Assembly (NCBI RefSeq): GCF_900163965.1
Contig: NZ_FULE01000034.1
Coordinates: 54,553-118,552 of the forward strand
Source of the DNA: Vibrio ruber DSM 16370
GTDB taxonomy: Bacteria > Pseudomonadota > Gammaproteobacteria > Enterobacterales > Vibrionaceae
Direction of reading: 5' to 3'
DNA: 64,000 bases
Shown piece after piece: positions 8,938-17,949 of this stretch (positions within the stretch are counted from its first letter, which is position 1; every line of letters begins with the position of its first letter). The notes under the pieces are model-generated. The model saw only the letters and a program-made list of their open reading frames with translations, did not search any database and had not been told where the DNA came from. The position numbers and the translations under genes are program-made.

Positions 8938-9387
8938 TTACTGACTCATCAGATGCGGACCTGCGCCTTTTTCACCTAATTTATCGTAGGGATTGAGAAG
9001 CCGGCATCTTTCAAGCGAAAGACAGCCGCAGCCAATGCAATCGGTCATCATGTCTCTTAACTCAGTCAACTGCGTTATTTTTTTATCGAGTTCGGTTTTC
9101 CATCGGGAACCCAATGCTTCCCAATCCTCAAGTGTGACACGGGCACGGTTCGGCAGGCCTTCAAGCTCCGCTAAAATATCGTCCAAAGAAAAACCGGTTC
9201 GTTGAGCAACTTGAATCAGTGAGACAATCCGAATGACGTGTTTGGGGTATTGTCTGTGATTGGCAGCGTTTCTCTGACTCTTGATTAAGCCTTTTTTCTC
9301 ATAGAAATGTAACGCTGACACTGCAACGCCGGTTCTTTCACTCAGTACGCCGACTGAGATCCACTCTGGGATGATTTTCTTCTGCAT
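8938..9387 (-). CDS. soxR: Redox-sensitive MerR-family activator SoxR
   Basis: A 149-residue MerR-type regulator. The N-terminal winged HTH (SVGVLSERTGVAVSALHFYE) is followed by a coiled-coil dimerisation helix and the [2Fe-2S] binding loop C117-x2-C120-x-C122-x5-C128 (CIGCGCLSLERC), diagnostic of SoxR. Oxidation of the cluster by redox-cycling compounds activates target promoters. No soxS is adjacent, as in most non-enteric bacteria, where SoxR controls efflux and detoxification genes directly. A SoxR box lies just upstream of its own start. Confidence 0.96.
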   Translation of the reverse strand: MQKKIIPEWISVGVLSERTGVAVSALHFYEKKGLIKSQRNAANHRQYPKHVIRIVSLIQVAQRTGFSLDDILAELEGLPNRARVTLEDWEALGSRWKTELDKKITQLTELRDMMTDCIGCGCLSLERCRLLNPYDKLGEKGAGPHLMSQ

Positions 9388-9397
9388 TCGTCTGTTG

Positions 9398-9417
9398 ACC
9401 TCAACTTAAGTTTAGGT
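9398..9417. promoter_or_regulatory. SoxR box upstream of soxR
   Basis: A near-perfect 20-bp dyad, ACCTCAACTTAAGTTTAGGT, has only one mismatched pair and closely resembles the enterobacterial SoxR box CCTCAAGTTAACTTGAGG. It is 11 bp upstream of the soxR start codon, so autoregulation is likely. It could also face a plus-strand promoter, but no plus-strand gene follows. Confidence 0.85.
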
Positions 9418-9510
9418 CTTATGATAAGTATCAACCGAGTATTGCTCAAGTTTTGTTCTTCATCATCCTACTGAAGAGCTGCGTGTTGCTGAATATCAAT
9501 TTGATTTCAA

Positions 9511-10068
9511 TTATTCGTCAGTTGGCGGCGTCATCACTTTCTCAAAGATGAAGTATTCATATTCATATAAATCCGTCAGGTTGTAATCGCGGAGATCGGC
9601 AGGGAAGTGCGTATCCGGATGATAGCGATTGTAAAATTCAGTAATGTGGAAGCCACACTTGTTGAGATAAAAGTGGACGTTTCTTTTTTCAAAGTAGGGC
9701 GTTCCGGTTTGCCAGACCTTGGTTGCCGGATAGGCCGCTTCTATCGCCTGCCATGCAGCAAGGCCGAGCCCTTGGTTATGATTGTCTGAGTCGATAAAAA
9801 ACCATTCTAGTTCATGATGTTGCGTCTCTTCGTTGATCTGCAGAACCGCGCCGCCAACGGGGTTATCATTGGATAAGATATGGTAGAGAACCATATTCTC
9901 CGCATCAAATGACGACTCAATATCTTTATCTGAGGGAATGGGTTTACCATGATACTGACCAAACTCTTTGATCACTGCATCGGTGAATGCGGTCTTTAAT
10001 TTTTGTTTGAATTCGAGCCGGTCTTCTTGTTGAACCGGCATGAGTGTGACGTGTTTTTCTTGCATCAT
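9511..10068 (-). CDS. GNAT-family N-acetyltransferase
   Basis: A protein of ~185 residues with a GNAT core: GGAVLQIN and [20 protein letters not shown], which contains the acetyl-CoA-binding QGLGLA loop, then FYLNKCGF near the C-terminus. ATG 10068 is chosen because an AGGTG site lies just upstream; a GTG at 10077 overlaps that site. It is separated from both neighbours by more than 50 bp. The acceptor substrate cannot be told. Confidence 0.85.
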   Translation of the reverse strand: MMQEKHVTLMPVQQEDRLEFKQKLKTAFTDAVIKEFGQYHGKPIPSDKDIESSFDAENMVLYHILSNDNPVGGAVLQINEETQHHELEWFFIDSDNHNQGLGLAAWQAIEAAYPATKVWQTGTPYFEKRNVHFYLNKCGFHITEFYNRYHPDTHFPADLRDYNLTDLYEYEYFIFEKVMTPPTDE

Positions 10069-10129
10069 GGAAATCACCTTTTACTGAATATAAATGCTGC
10101 TGATTGAGTATACCGCGCGAGCCGAACCG

Positions 10130-11542
10130 TTAATGCGATTCAGAGGAGGCCACTAATCCGCCACCTAACGCTTTGTATAGAAATACGGTATTATTTAAAG
10201 CTTGTTGTTTGAGTTCCAGCCATGTTTGTTGTGCCGCGTAGAGTTGCCTTTGCGCATCCAGTAACGTCAAATGTCTTTCCACACCTGCCTGATAACGCAG
10301 TTTAGACAGGTGTGCTCTGCGCTGTTCTGCTGCGACAACGTTCATTTGTGCCGCGATTTGTTGTTGATATGTTTCACTGCCTGATAAACCATCCGCAACT
10401 TCTTTAAACGCGGTCTGGATGGTTTTTTCATATTGCGCGATGGCACTGGAGCGGTTGACTTTTGCCAGTTGTAATGATGCATCAAGCCTTCCCCCTTGGA
10501 ATATGGGCAGCTCGATTTGTGGCGACAATGACCATACGGAATGCCCTGAACCGACCAGATGCTGGATATCTGAACTGGCATAGCCAATGGCACTGGTCAG
10601 AGAGATGCGAGGGAAGTAAGCGGCTCGCGCTGCACCAATATCTTCATTGGCTGCGATGAGGTTTTGCTCTGCCTGCAAAATATCCGGCCGATACAGTAAT
10701 AAATCCGAAGGCAGTCCTGCGGGGAGCCGGTTCATGACACCTTGGTCTGCCAGTGTCCGGGGCGCCGGGAGATCGGCTGGTAAGCTCGAACCGACAAGGA
10801 GCCGCAGCGAATTTCCGGCTTGTGTCAATGCGCGTATTTTGGCCGCTCGGTTGGCCTGAGCACTGGCGACCTGACTCTCCGCCTGAGCGACATCAAGTGC
10901 ACTGGTTTGATTGCCCATTCTGAGCTTTTGTGTCAAGTCGAGCGACTTCTGCCAGTCAGTTAACGTTTTCTCGGTCAGCTTGAGTTGTTCAGCGGCCAGA
11001 CGTTCAGAAAAATAAGCGTCAGCAATTGAACTGATCAGTGCAACTTGTGCGGCCTTACGGCCATAATCACTGGCTAAGTAACGCGCAAATGCAGCATCTG
11101 ACAGTGAACGCATACGGCCGAATAAGTCAATTTCAAACGCGCTGAAGCCAATATTCAGATTGTTCTGTTGTTGGATTTCCGATGTTGTGACACCGCTGTC
11201 GTTTGTTCGGGTTCGTTGGCGACTGGCACTCATGGTTAAATCCAGATGAGGAATTCGTGCTGAACGCTGAATCCCATATTGGGCTTTCACCGCTTCAACA
11301 TTGAGGATCGCAATCCGTAAATCGCGGTTATTGGCCAATGCCAGCTCGATGATCTTCTGTAAGCGCTCGTCACTGAATATATTCCGCCAGCCAAGTTCGG
11401 CAGTTGGCGTTGAAAGCGTCCCTGCCTGACTGTCATGGGGCGGATAGCCTGCCGGTACAGGGAGTGCGGGCTTGGTCATTTCGGGCGTCAGGGAGCAGGC
11501 TGAAAGTAAACCCGTCAGACAAAAAATGAATACACGTATCAT
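10130..11542 (-). CDS. RND efflux outer-membrane lipoprotein (OprM/NodT/AdeC type)
   Basis: A 470-residue outer-membrane channel of the TolC superfamily. The N-terminus has a lipoprotein signal with lipobox LLSAC. Two repeats of helical and beta-barrel segments follow, with family motifs ELGWRNIFSDERLQKIIELA, YRPDILQAEQNLIAANEDIG and AARAAYFPRISLTSAIG. It is the last gene of a three-gene operon, 6 bp after the permease, and forms the exit duct of the pump. Confidence 0.95.
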   Translation of the reverse strand: MIRVFIFCLTGLLSACSLTPEMTKPALPVPAGYPPHDSQAGTLSTPTAELGWRNIFSDERLQKIIELALANNRDLRIAILNVEAVKAQYGIQRSARIPHLDLTMSASRQRTRTNDSGVTTSEIQQQNNLNIGFSAFEIDLFGRMRSLSDAAFARYLASDYGRKAAQVALISSIADAYFSERLAAEQLKLTEKTLTDWQKSLDLTQKLRMGNQTSALDVAQAESQVASAQANRAAKIRALTQAGNSLRLLVGSSLPADLPAPRTLADQGVMNRLPAGLPSDLLLYRPDILQAEQNLIAANEDIGAARAAYFPRISLTSAIGYASSDIQHLVGSGHSVWSLSPQIELPIFQGGRLDASLQLAKVNRSSAIAQYEKTIQTAFKEVADGLSGSETYQQQIAAQMNVVAAEQRRAHLSKLRYQAGVERHLTLLDAQRQLYAAQQTWLELKQQALNNTVFLYKALGGGLVASSESH

Positions 11543-11548
11543 ATTAAC

Positions 11549-14500
11549 TTAACCTTTGGACTGTACCGATGAATTTTGTTTCGCTTTTCGCCAGTTGGTG
11601 AGGCGTTCTTGAAAATACGTCACGAATACAAAAAATGTCGGAACAAAGTAGATAGCAAGGACAGTCGCACTGACCATGCCGCCAAATACACCCGTCCCAA
11701 TCGCATGTTGTGTTTCGTGACTCGCACCGCTTGCCAGCATGAGCGGCACAACGCCCAGACCAAATGCCAGCGAGGTCATCAAGATTGGCCGTAAGCGTAA
11801 TTGAGCGGCTTGTGTGGCAGACTCAATTAATCCGTGACCTTGTTCGTGTAGTTGTTTGGCAAATTCAACGATCAGAATGGCATTCTTCGCCGACAAGCCA
11901 ATCACGGTAATCAGACCAACTTTAAAAAACACATCATCAGGCAGGCCGCGTAGTGTCACGGCAATTACCGCGCCCAGCAAACCTAGCGGAACCACCAACA
12001 TCACGGACAGTGGAATCGACCAGCTTTCGTAGAGGGCGGCCAGCACTAAAAATACCACCAGCATGGAGAGCGCCATCAGCAATGGTGCCTGTGAAGCCGA
12101 TTGACGTTCTTGTAAAGATTGTCCTGTCCACGCAATGGTAAATCCGGAAGGAAGTTGTTTTGCGAGTCGTTCAACTTCGGCCATTGCTTCGCCACTGGAG
12201 ACGCCGGACGCGGCACTGCCGGAAATGCGTAACGCCGGATAGCCCTGAAAACGAACAAACTGCGGTGAAGTTTCACGCCAGCTTGGCGTGATGAATTCTG
12301 ACAGTGCCACCATACCGTTATTTTGATTGCGCACATAAAGTTGCAGGACATCATCGATCTGCATCCTTGCCGGAGCATCCGCCTGCATGATGACTTGCTG
12401 CATTCGTCCGGCATTGGGGAAATCGTTGATGTATAACGATCCCATTGCGGTTGATAGTGTGTCACTGATATCTGTATATGAGACGCCTAATGTTGCTGCT
12501 TTCTGACGATCAATCTCTAAATGAATGCTTGTTCCCGAGGGAAGCCCGTCTGAGTATACCTCGGTCAGTTTCGGACTTTTTTCAGCGAGCGCCAATAGTT
12601 GCGCTTCCGCTTCTTTGAGCGCTTGCTCACTATGACCGCTCCGATCCTGTAAAAAGAAACTGATCCCCGAGCTGGTGCCGAGTTCTTCAATCGCGGGAGG
12701 CATCATATGCATGACGGTGCCTTCCGGTACATCAGCCATCGCTTGCTGAGCCAGTAATAATTCCTGCCGTGTTGAAGTGTCATCGCGGGTTTCCCAATCT
12801 CGTAAGGTGGTAAAGGTTTGGGCGGTATTGGTGCCTGAACCGGAAAAACCAAACCCGATCACCGTCATGGTGGACTGCACCGCAGGCCGGGAGAGGATAT
12901 AGTCTTCAAACTTTTTGACGATGGTTAAGGTTCGCTCGGCCGTAGCATCCGCAGGCAACTGAATATTGGTCATAAAATATCCCTGATCTTCTTCGGGCAG
13001 AAACGAAGTGGGTAACTGGCGGAATATGACAACCAGTAGCGCACTCAGCACAATAAAGAGCATCATCATGCGTCCTTTACGCCGAATACAGCCTTGTACA
13101 TGAACCGCATAGCGCTGGTTGAGATGTTCAAAGCCGCGGTTGAACCCTTGAAAGAATCTGCGTTTTTCGTGTGTCGCCTTGACCGGCTTGAGCAGCGTGG
13201 CACACAAGGCCGGTGTCAGGGTGAGGGCTAAAAATGCAGAAAACAGAATAGAGACTGCCATGGAGAGGGTAAACTGCCGATAGATCACACCTACCGAATC
13301 TCCGGCCAGACCCATCGGAATAAAGACTGCGGTGAGAACCAGCGTAATACCGATAATCGCACCCGTGATCTCTTTCATAGCGATTGTTGTGGCGGCCGGT
13401 GGCGAGAGCCCTTTTTCTGACATCAGGCGCTCGACATTCTCGACGACAACAATGGCATCATCAACGATGATCCCGATCGCGAGCACCATACCGAACATGG
13501 TCAGTACGTTAATTGAAAATCCTGTGACCAACATGATGGTGAATGTCCCCAGCAGCGCAATCGGGGCGACGATTGCCGGGATGAAGGTATAGCGAATATT
13601 CTGCAAAAATAAGAACATCACGCAGAAGACCAAAATCATCGCTTCAATTAACGTCTGGATCACTTTGTAGATCGAGACTTTGACGAAAGGAGCGGTATTA
13701 AACGGGATTGAATCTTTCATCCCTGCCGGCAGGCTGTGCCTTAATTCCGCGAGCCGTTGTTCGACGGCCTCCGCTGTGCTGAGTGCATTCGCCCCAGGTC
13801 TCAGGAGGATCGCGGCAGCCGTGGCATTTTTACCATTTTCCCGGTTTAAAAAACCATAGGATTGCGACCCGATCTCCACGCGAGCCACGTCACCTAACAC
13901 CACTTTGGCACCATTGGTCTTGGTTCGCAGAATAATATTGGCAAATTGTTCCGGGGTCGTTAACTGACTTTGTACTGTTAATGGCACGGTCACACGCTGT
14001 CCGGATATGGTTGGTGCAGCCCCGACGCTGCCGGGAGCGATTTGAGCATTTTGTTGCGTCACAGCCTGACTGATATCTGCCATGGTTAAGCCCCGAGCAT
14101 TGAGTTGATCCGGTTTGACCCAGATACGCATCGCTTTTTCTGCACCGAATGACTGTACCCGTCCGACCCCGTCAATTCGGCGGAGTTCTTCAACAATATT
14201 ACGGGACAGATAGTCGTTGAGGGCGACTTCATCGAAGCGGCCGTCATCCGATCTTAATCCGACAATCATGAGAAAGTTCGAGGTGGCTGACTCAACACTT
14301 AGCCCGTTCTGACGGACAGCCTGCGGCAGTCGTGATTCAATCGTTTTGAGCTGATTCTGAATATCAACCTGAGCAATATCGGGATTGGTTCCGGGTTTGA
14401 ACGTGGCGGTGATTGAGGCTGAGCCGGAGGTATCTGCGGATGATTCGAAGTACATCAGGTTCTTTACATTGGATAATTCGCTCTCGATGAGACTTAAAAC

Positions 14501-14680
14501 TCCGTCGTTCATCGCTTTGGGCGTCGCCCCCGGATAAGTGGCCATAATACTGACGGTTGGCGGTGCCACCGATGGATAGCGGGAGACCGGCAATTTCGGA
14601 ATCGCCAGACAGCCGAATAAGATAATAAATAGTGCAATCACCCACGCAAAGACCGGGCGCTGTATGAAAAACTGAGACAT
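11549..14680 (-). CDS. RND multidrug efflux permease (AcrB/AdeB-like, HAE1)
   Basis: A 1043-residue inner-membrane trimeric antiporter that uses the proton gradient to expel drugs from the periplasm. The start MSQFFIQRPVFAWVIALFII is typical. TM4 carries the proton-relay Asp pair in GIIVDDAIVVVENVER, and the second half repeats the fold (VGLITVIGLSAKNAILIVEF, GVFGGMVSATVLAIYFVPTF). Over long stretches it resembles AdeB of Acinetobacter more than AcrB. It lies between its adaptor and outer-membrane partner. The substrate range cannot be read from sequence. Confidence 0.96.
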   Translation of the reverse strand: MSQFFIQRPVFAWVIALFIILFGCLAIPKLPVSRYPSVAPPTVSIMATYPGATPKAMNDGVLSLIESELSNVKNLMYFESSADTSGSASITATFKPGTNPDIAQVDIQNQLKTIESRLPQAVRQNGLSVESATSNFLMIVGLRSDDGRFDEVALNDYLSRNIVEELRRIDGVGRVQSFGAEKAMRIWVKPDQLNARGLTMADISQAVTQQNAQIAPGSVGAAPTISGQRVTVPLTVQSQLTTPEQFANIILRTKTNGAKVVLGDVARVEIGSQSYGFLNRENGKNATAAAILLRPGANALSTAEAVEQRLAELRHSLPAGMKDSIPFNTAPFVKVSIYKVIQTLIEAMILVFCVMFLFLQNIRYTFIPAIVAPIALLGTFTIMLVTGFSINVLTMFGMVLAIGIIVDDAIVVVENVERLMSEKGLSPPAATTIAMKEITGAIIGITLVLTAVFIPMGLAGDSVGVIYRQFTLSMAVSILFSAFLALTLTPALCATLLKPVKATHEKRRFFQGFNRGFEHLNQRYAVHVQGCIRRKGRMMMLFIVLSALLVVIFRQLPTSFLPEEDQGYFMTNIQLPADATAERTLTIVKKFEDYILSRPAVQSTMTVIGFGFSGSGTNTAQTFTTLRDWETRDDTSTRQELLLAQQAMADVPEGTVMHMMPPAIEELGTSSGISFFLQDRSGHSEQALKEAEAQLLALAEKSPKLTEVYSDGLPSGTSIHLEIDRQKAATLGVSYTDISDTLSTAMGSLYINDFPNAGRMQQVIMQADAPARMQIDDVLQLYVRNQNNGMVALSEFITPSWRETSPQFVRFQGYPALRISGSAASGVSSGEAMAEVERLAKQLPSGFTIAWTGQSLQERQSASQAPLLMALSMLVVFLVLAALYESWSIPLSVMLVVPLGLLGAVIAVTLRGLPDDVFFKVGLITVIGLSAKNAILIVEFAKQLHEQGHGLIESATQAAQLRLRPILMTSLAFGLGVVPLMLASGASHETQHAIGTGVFGGMVSATVLAIYFVPTFFVFVTYFQERLTNWRKAKQNSSVQSKG

Positions 14681-14733
14681 AAGAGGACACTCTCACCTAA
14701 ATCATGGATTGTGGATGTGTTGACTGTGAATAT

Positions 14734-15903
14734 TTAAAGGGTCGCTGACGATTGCCATGGCCGTTGATGAACTGTCATACCGTCTCGCAGTCTTTCTTTA
14801 CCTTCAACGACTGCATGATCCCCGGGATGCAGACCGGATTTGATATGGTATTGGCCTTGCACCAATGCACCGAGTGAGACGGCTTTCAGTGCTGCTTTGT
14901 CTTGGGAGTCGATGATCCAGACATGGGGCATACCGCCGATGTGGGTGATGGCTTGCTGCGGCACGGTCAGGGCGTTGGCATAACGCGAGCGTAAAACACG
15001 GGCTTTGACAAACATCCCCGGTAGCAACAGGCGCTGCTTGTTATCAACCAACACCCGCAATAAAACATCTCCGGTGTTGGTATCAATATTGATCCCTGAA
15101 AATAGCAGTTGCCCTTGCAGCGGATAAGGCTGCCCGTTCGAGCGTAAAATACTGATATTGGTTGGTGTTGCAGCGATTGGTTCAGCCGTATCTGCTGCGA
15201 ACGTCTCACGGAGTGATTCAAGTGATGATGACGGACGGCGGATATCGATAAAAACTTGGTCAATCTGCTCAATGCGTGTCATCGGGGTATTATCTGAGCG
15301 GCTGACAAGCGCCCCTTCGGTGACGAGAGTCTGATCAATGCGTCCAGCAATCGGGGCGGTGACACTGGCATATTTTAAATCCAGCAAGCGACGAGCAAGC
15401 GATGCTTTTGTTTGGGCAACGTCTGCACTGGCCTGATCGCGTTGTAAAACGGCATCATCATATTCCTGACGACTAATCGCGTCTGCCTCAACCAGCGGTC
15501 TGAGATAGGCGACTTTTTCTAAAGCGCGTTTTAAGGTCACTTTCGCTTTCTGTAAATTGGCTTTGGCCGTATCAACATCCGCTTGAAAGGGCGTCGGGTC
15601 AATTTGAAATAAGGGTTGACCGGCTTTGACTTCAGCTCCTTGTTTGAAGAGGCGATGTTGAACGATACCACTGACTTGTGGGCGGATCTCTGCGACGCGG
15701 ACAGCCGCGACTCTTGCCGGTAGATCTTCAAAGATATCCAGTTGAGCTGGTTGCATCGTCATAGTTGAAACGAAAGGGACATCAGCCTGAGGTGCTGTTT
15801 CTTTATCTGTTTTTTTATCGTTCTCAGGCTGATGACAAGCTACTAAAAAGAGCAGGGTCAATATATGTAAGTGACAACGGACACATATATTTATCTTTTT
15901 CAC
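14734..15903 (-). CDS. RND efflux periplasmic adaptor (membrane fusion protein), lipoprotein
   Basis: A 389-residue adaptor linking permease and outer-membrane channel. The N-terminal lipoprotein signal ends in lipobox LVAC. Then come the lipoyl/barrel-sandwich strands (VRVAEIRPQVSGIV, FKQGAEVKAGQPLFQIDP), the alpha-hairpin (about 105-180), the second lipoyl half (APIAGRIDQTLVTEGALV) and the beta-barrel and membrane-proximal domains. It is first in the operon, 53 bp before the permease. The AdeRS-like pair is divergent. Confidence 0.95.
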   Translation of the reverse strand: MKKINICVRCHLHILTLLFLVACHQPENDKKTDKETAPQADVPFVSTMTMQPAQLDIFEDLPARVAAVRVAEIRPQVSGIVQHRLFKQGAEVKAGQPLFQIDPTPFQADVDTAKANLQKAKVTLKRALEKVAYLRPLVEADAISRQEYDDAVLQRDQASADVAQTKASLARRLLDLKYASVTAPIAGRIDQTLVTEGALVSRSDNTPMTRIEQIDQVFIDIRRPSSSLESLRETFAADTAEPIAATPTNISILRSNGQPYPLQGQLLFSGINIDTNTGDVLLRVLVDNKQRLLLPGMFVKARVLRSRYANALTVPQQAITHIGGMPHVWIIDSQDKAALKAVSLGALVQGQYHIKSGLHPGDHAVVEGKERLRDGMTVHQRPWQSSATL

Positions 15904-15967
15904 TGAGGTATCCTTTTGTTAATCATTGAAGCGCTGGCGCTAGAGATAGGTTAAGTCTACCGCCCCT

Positions 15968-16000
15968 ATGTGGAGGTTGTGCCGAGTAAATGTGGAGATT
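15968..16000. promoter_or_regulatory. Direct repeat in the efflux/two-component intergenic region
   Basis: ATGTGGAGGTT (15968-15978) is repeated as ATGTGGAGATT (15990-16000), start to start 22 bp, about two helical turns. The second copy contains the GGAG ribosome-binding site of the response regulator gene. In Acinetobacter, AdeR binds a direct repeat between adeRS and adeABC, so this is a candidate operator. An AGCGC-TG-GCGCT palindrome lies nearby at about 15928-15939. Confidence 0.4.
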
Positions 16001-16002
16001 TG

Positions 16003-16770
16003 ATGGAGATGAATGATTTACGCTTTGATGCGCAGAAATGGTGTGCTGATTCAGAAGGCGCAGAAGCAAATCATCAGGCTCTGATTCTGATCGCTGAGGA
16101 TGAGCCCGAAATTGCAGATATACTGGCGGCGTATTTAGCACGCAGCGGGATGCGTACCGTACATGCAAGTGACGGGGTAAAAACACTGGCGCTTCATTCA
16201 TCGCTGAAACCTGATCTGATCTTGCTCGATATTCAGATGCCGAAGATGGATGGATGGAAAGTTCTGGCTGAGCTGCGTCAGCACAGTCATACCCCCGTCA
16301 TCATGTTGACGGCGATGGATCAGGATGTCGATAAACTGGTGGCGCTGAGAATTGGTGCCGATGATTATGTGATTAAACCGTTCAATCCGGCTGAAGTTGT
16401 GGCGAGGGTTCAGGCCGTGCTTAGGCGGACAATGGACAGTCGTCAACACCATGAGCAGCGGATATTGCGTGTTGCTCCCTTCGACGTTGACTTAGACAGC
16501 CATGAAATCTCAGTCAATCAAGACGGGCAGCGCTATTTGCTCTCTTTAACGCTCACTGAATTTAAGTTACTGACTCATTTTATTCGCTCACCGAAGCGGG
16601 TCTTTACCCGGGGGGAGTTATTGGATGCGTGTTTACCGGAAGGCGACACTCTGGAACGCACCATTGACAGCCACATCAGTAAGATCCGTAAAAAACTCGA
16701 AGCTGTCGGTATTCATGGTATTCCCGCCGGTGTACGTGGGGTCGGGTATCGTTTCAGGGGAGAGTCATGA
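16003..16770 (+). CDS. OmpR-family response regulator, AdeR-like
   Basis: A 255-residue two-domain regulator. The receiver (about 25-145) has acidic AEDEPE, phospho-acceptor D76 in LILLDIQMPKMDGW, and the conserved Lys in DDYVIKPFNP. The winged-helix output domain (about 160-252) has LTLTEFKLLTHFIRSPKRVF and GVRGVGYRF. Similarity to AdeR is high, including LRIGADDYVIKPFNP and DSHISKIRKKLE. ATG 16003 has a GGAG site 5 bp upstream. It is divergent from the RND operon, which is its probable target, and overlaps the kinase gene by 4 bp. Confidence 0.94.
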   Translation: MEMNDLRFDAQKWCADSEGAEANHQALILIAEDEPEIADILAAYLARSGMRTVHASDGVKTLALHSSLKPDLILLDIQMPKMDGWKVLAELRQHSHTPVIMLTAMDQDVDKLVALRIGADDYVIKPFNPAEVVARVQAVLRRTMDSRQHHEQRILRVAPFDVDLDSHEISVNQDGQRYLLSLTLTEFKLLTHFIRSPKRVFTRGELLDACLPEGDTLERTIDSHISKIRKKLEAVGIHGIPAGVRGVGYRFRGES

Positions 16771-17852
16771 AATTAGCGGGGCTGAGTCGCCAGATTGCAT
16801 TATCGATGATGAAAATTGCGATGGGGTCGGCGTTACTCGTGATTTTCGGATCATTTTTATTTTATTACCTGTGGGAAAAGTATTGGCCGAATGACATTCC
16901 CAGTGAGAGTGATATCACACCGTCCTTCCCGGAATGGGTTTGGATTCTGTGTACTTTTGTGTTTGTGATTTGGTTCGCTGTCCACGTGGCGATTAAGCTA
17001 TCCCGACGGATTTTAGAGCCGTTAAACTCTGTTGCGCAAGGGATACGAACCATTGCCGAAGGGGATCTGGATGTACGGGTATCGGTCGGGGATCGTTCAT
17101 TAGGCGAGGCCGCACTGCTGGCTGAGGATTTCAATCTTTTAGCCGAGAAATTACAACAGATGTCTGAAGCGCAAAACTTTTGGAATGCGGCGATTGCCCA
17201 TGAATTAAGAACCCCTGTGACTATCTTACGGGGGCGATTACAGGGATTAGCCGAGGGCATTTTTACCCCGGACAAAGCACAGTTTCTGAAGTTATTAACT
17301 CAAGTCGAAGGCTTATCTCACTTAATCGAAGATTTAAGAGTTGTCAGTTTAATGAATAGCGGTGAGCTGAACATCAATATCGAAGCGGTCGAGCTCGCTG
17401 CGGAAATCAAGTCGGTGACAGATATGGCTGAGAATATGCTGCAGGCCGCAGGGCAATCAGTCAGACTGGACTTGCATACCCAGTCCGTTATCTGTGATTC
17501 AATGCGGATCCGGCAAGCATTACTGGCAATACTTGAAAATACCAGCAAATATGCTGTGCCGGGAACCGTGACGATTCATTCAAGGGAACAAGACGGGCGT
17601 TATTTTGTCAGTGTTGCCGATCAAGGCCCCGGTATTGAACCGGCATTATTGCCGAATGTGTTTACGGCATTTCACCGGGCAAAAGATACTTCACAGCGAG
17701 GGAGCGGGCTAGGCTTAGCCGTCGTTGCAGCGATTGCTCATGCTCATCAGGGTGAAGTGAGCTGTGTGCTCAATGAAGCCGGCGGGACGACTATTGAGTT
17801 ATGCTGGCCTGCGTCCATCCCTGCTTCAGTGAGCGATACAACGGAGCAGTGA
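16767..17852 (+). CDS. Sensor histidine kinase, AdeS-like
   Basis: A 361-residue membrane sensor kinase, translationally coupled to the regulator (ATGA overlap). TM1 is at about 17-36 and TM2 at about 58-77 around a very short periplasmic loop, followed by HAMP (about 80-132). The dimerisation box NAAIAHELRTP has phospho-acceptor H145. The catalytic domain has an N-box (ILENTSKYA), VADQGPGI and RGSGLGLAVV. The tiny sensory loop suggests detection within the membrane or of envelope stress. It is expected to control the divergent efflux operon. Confidence 0.94.
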   Translation: MKLAGLSRQIALSMMKIAMGSALLVIFGSFLFYYLWEKYWPNDIPSESDITPSFPEWVWILCTFVFVIWFAVHVAIKLSRRILEPLNSVAQGIRTIAEGDLDVRVSVGDRSLGEAALLAEDFNLLAEKLQQMSEAQNFWNAAIAHELRTPVTILRGRLQGLAEGIFTPDKAQFLKLLTQVEGLSHLIEDLRVVSLMNSGELNINIEAVELAAEIKSVTDMAENMLQAAGQSVRLDLHTQSVICDSMRIRQALLAILENTSKYAVPGTVTIHSREQDGRYFVSVADQGPGIEPALLPNVFTAFHRAKDTSQRGSGLGLAVVAAIAHAHQGEVSCVLNEAGGTTIELCWPASIPASVSDTTEQ

Positions 17853-17890
17853 TCACGAGTGCCGGAATACATTGGTGACCAACAACAATG

Positions 17891-17915
17891 AAAAAGGGAG
17901 CCGATGCTCCCTTTT
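17891..17915. terminator. Bidirectional rho-independent terminator
   Basis: A perfect 10-bp stem, AAAAGGGAGC with loop CGAT and GCTCCCTTTT, is flanked by A and T tracts on both sides. It lies between the convergent kinase and symporter genes. Confidence 0.92.
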
Positions 17916-17949
17916 AACTATTTATCTATTTTACTATTTTGCTCAACCG

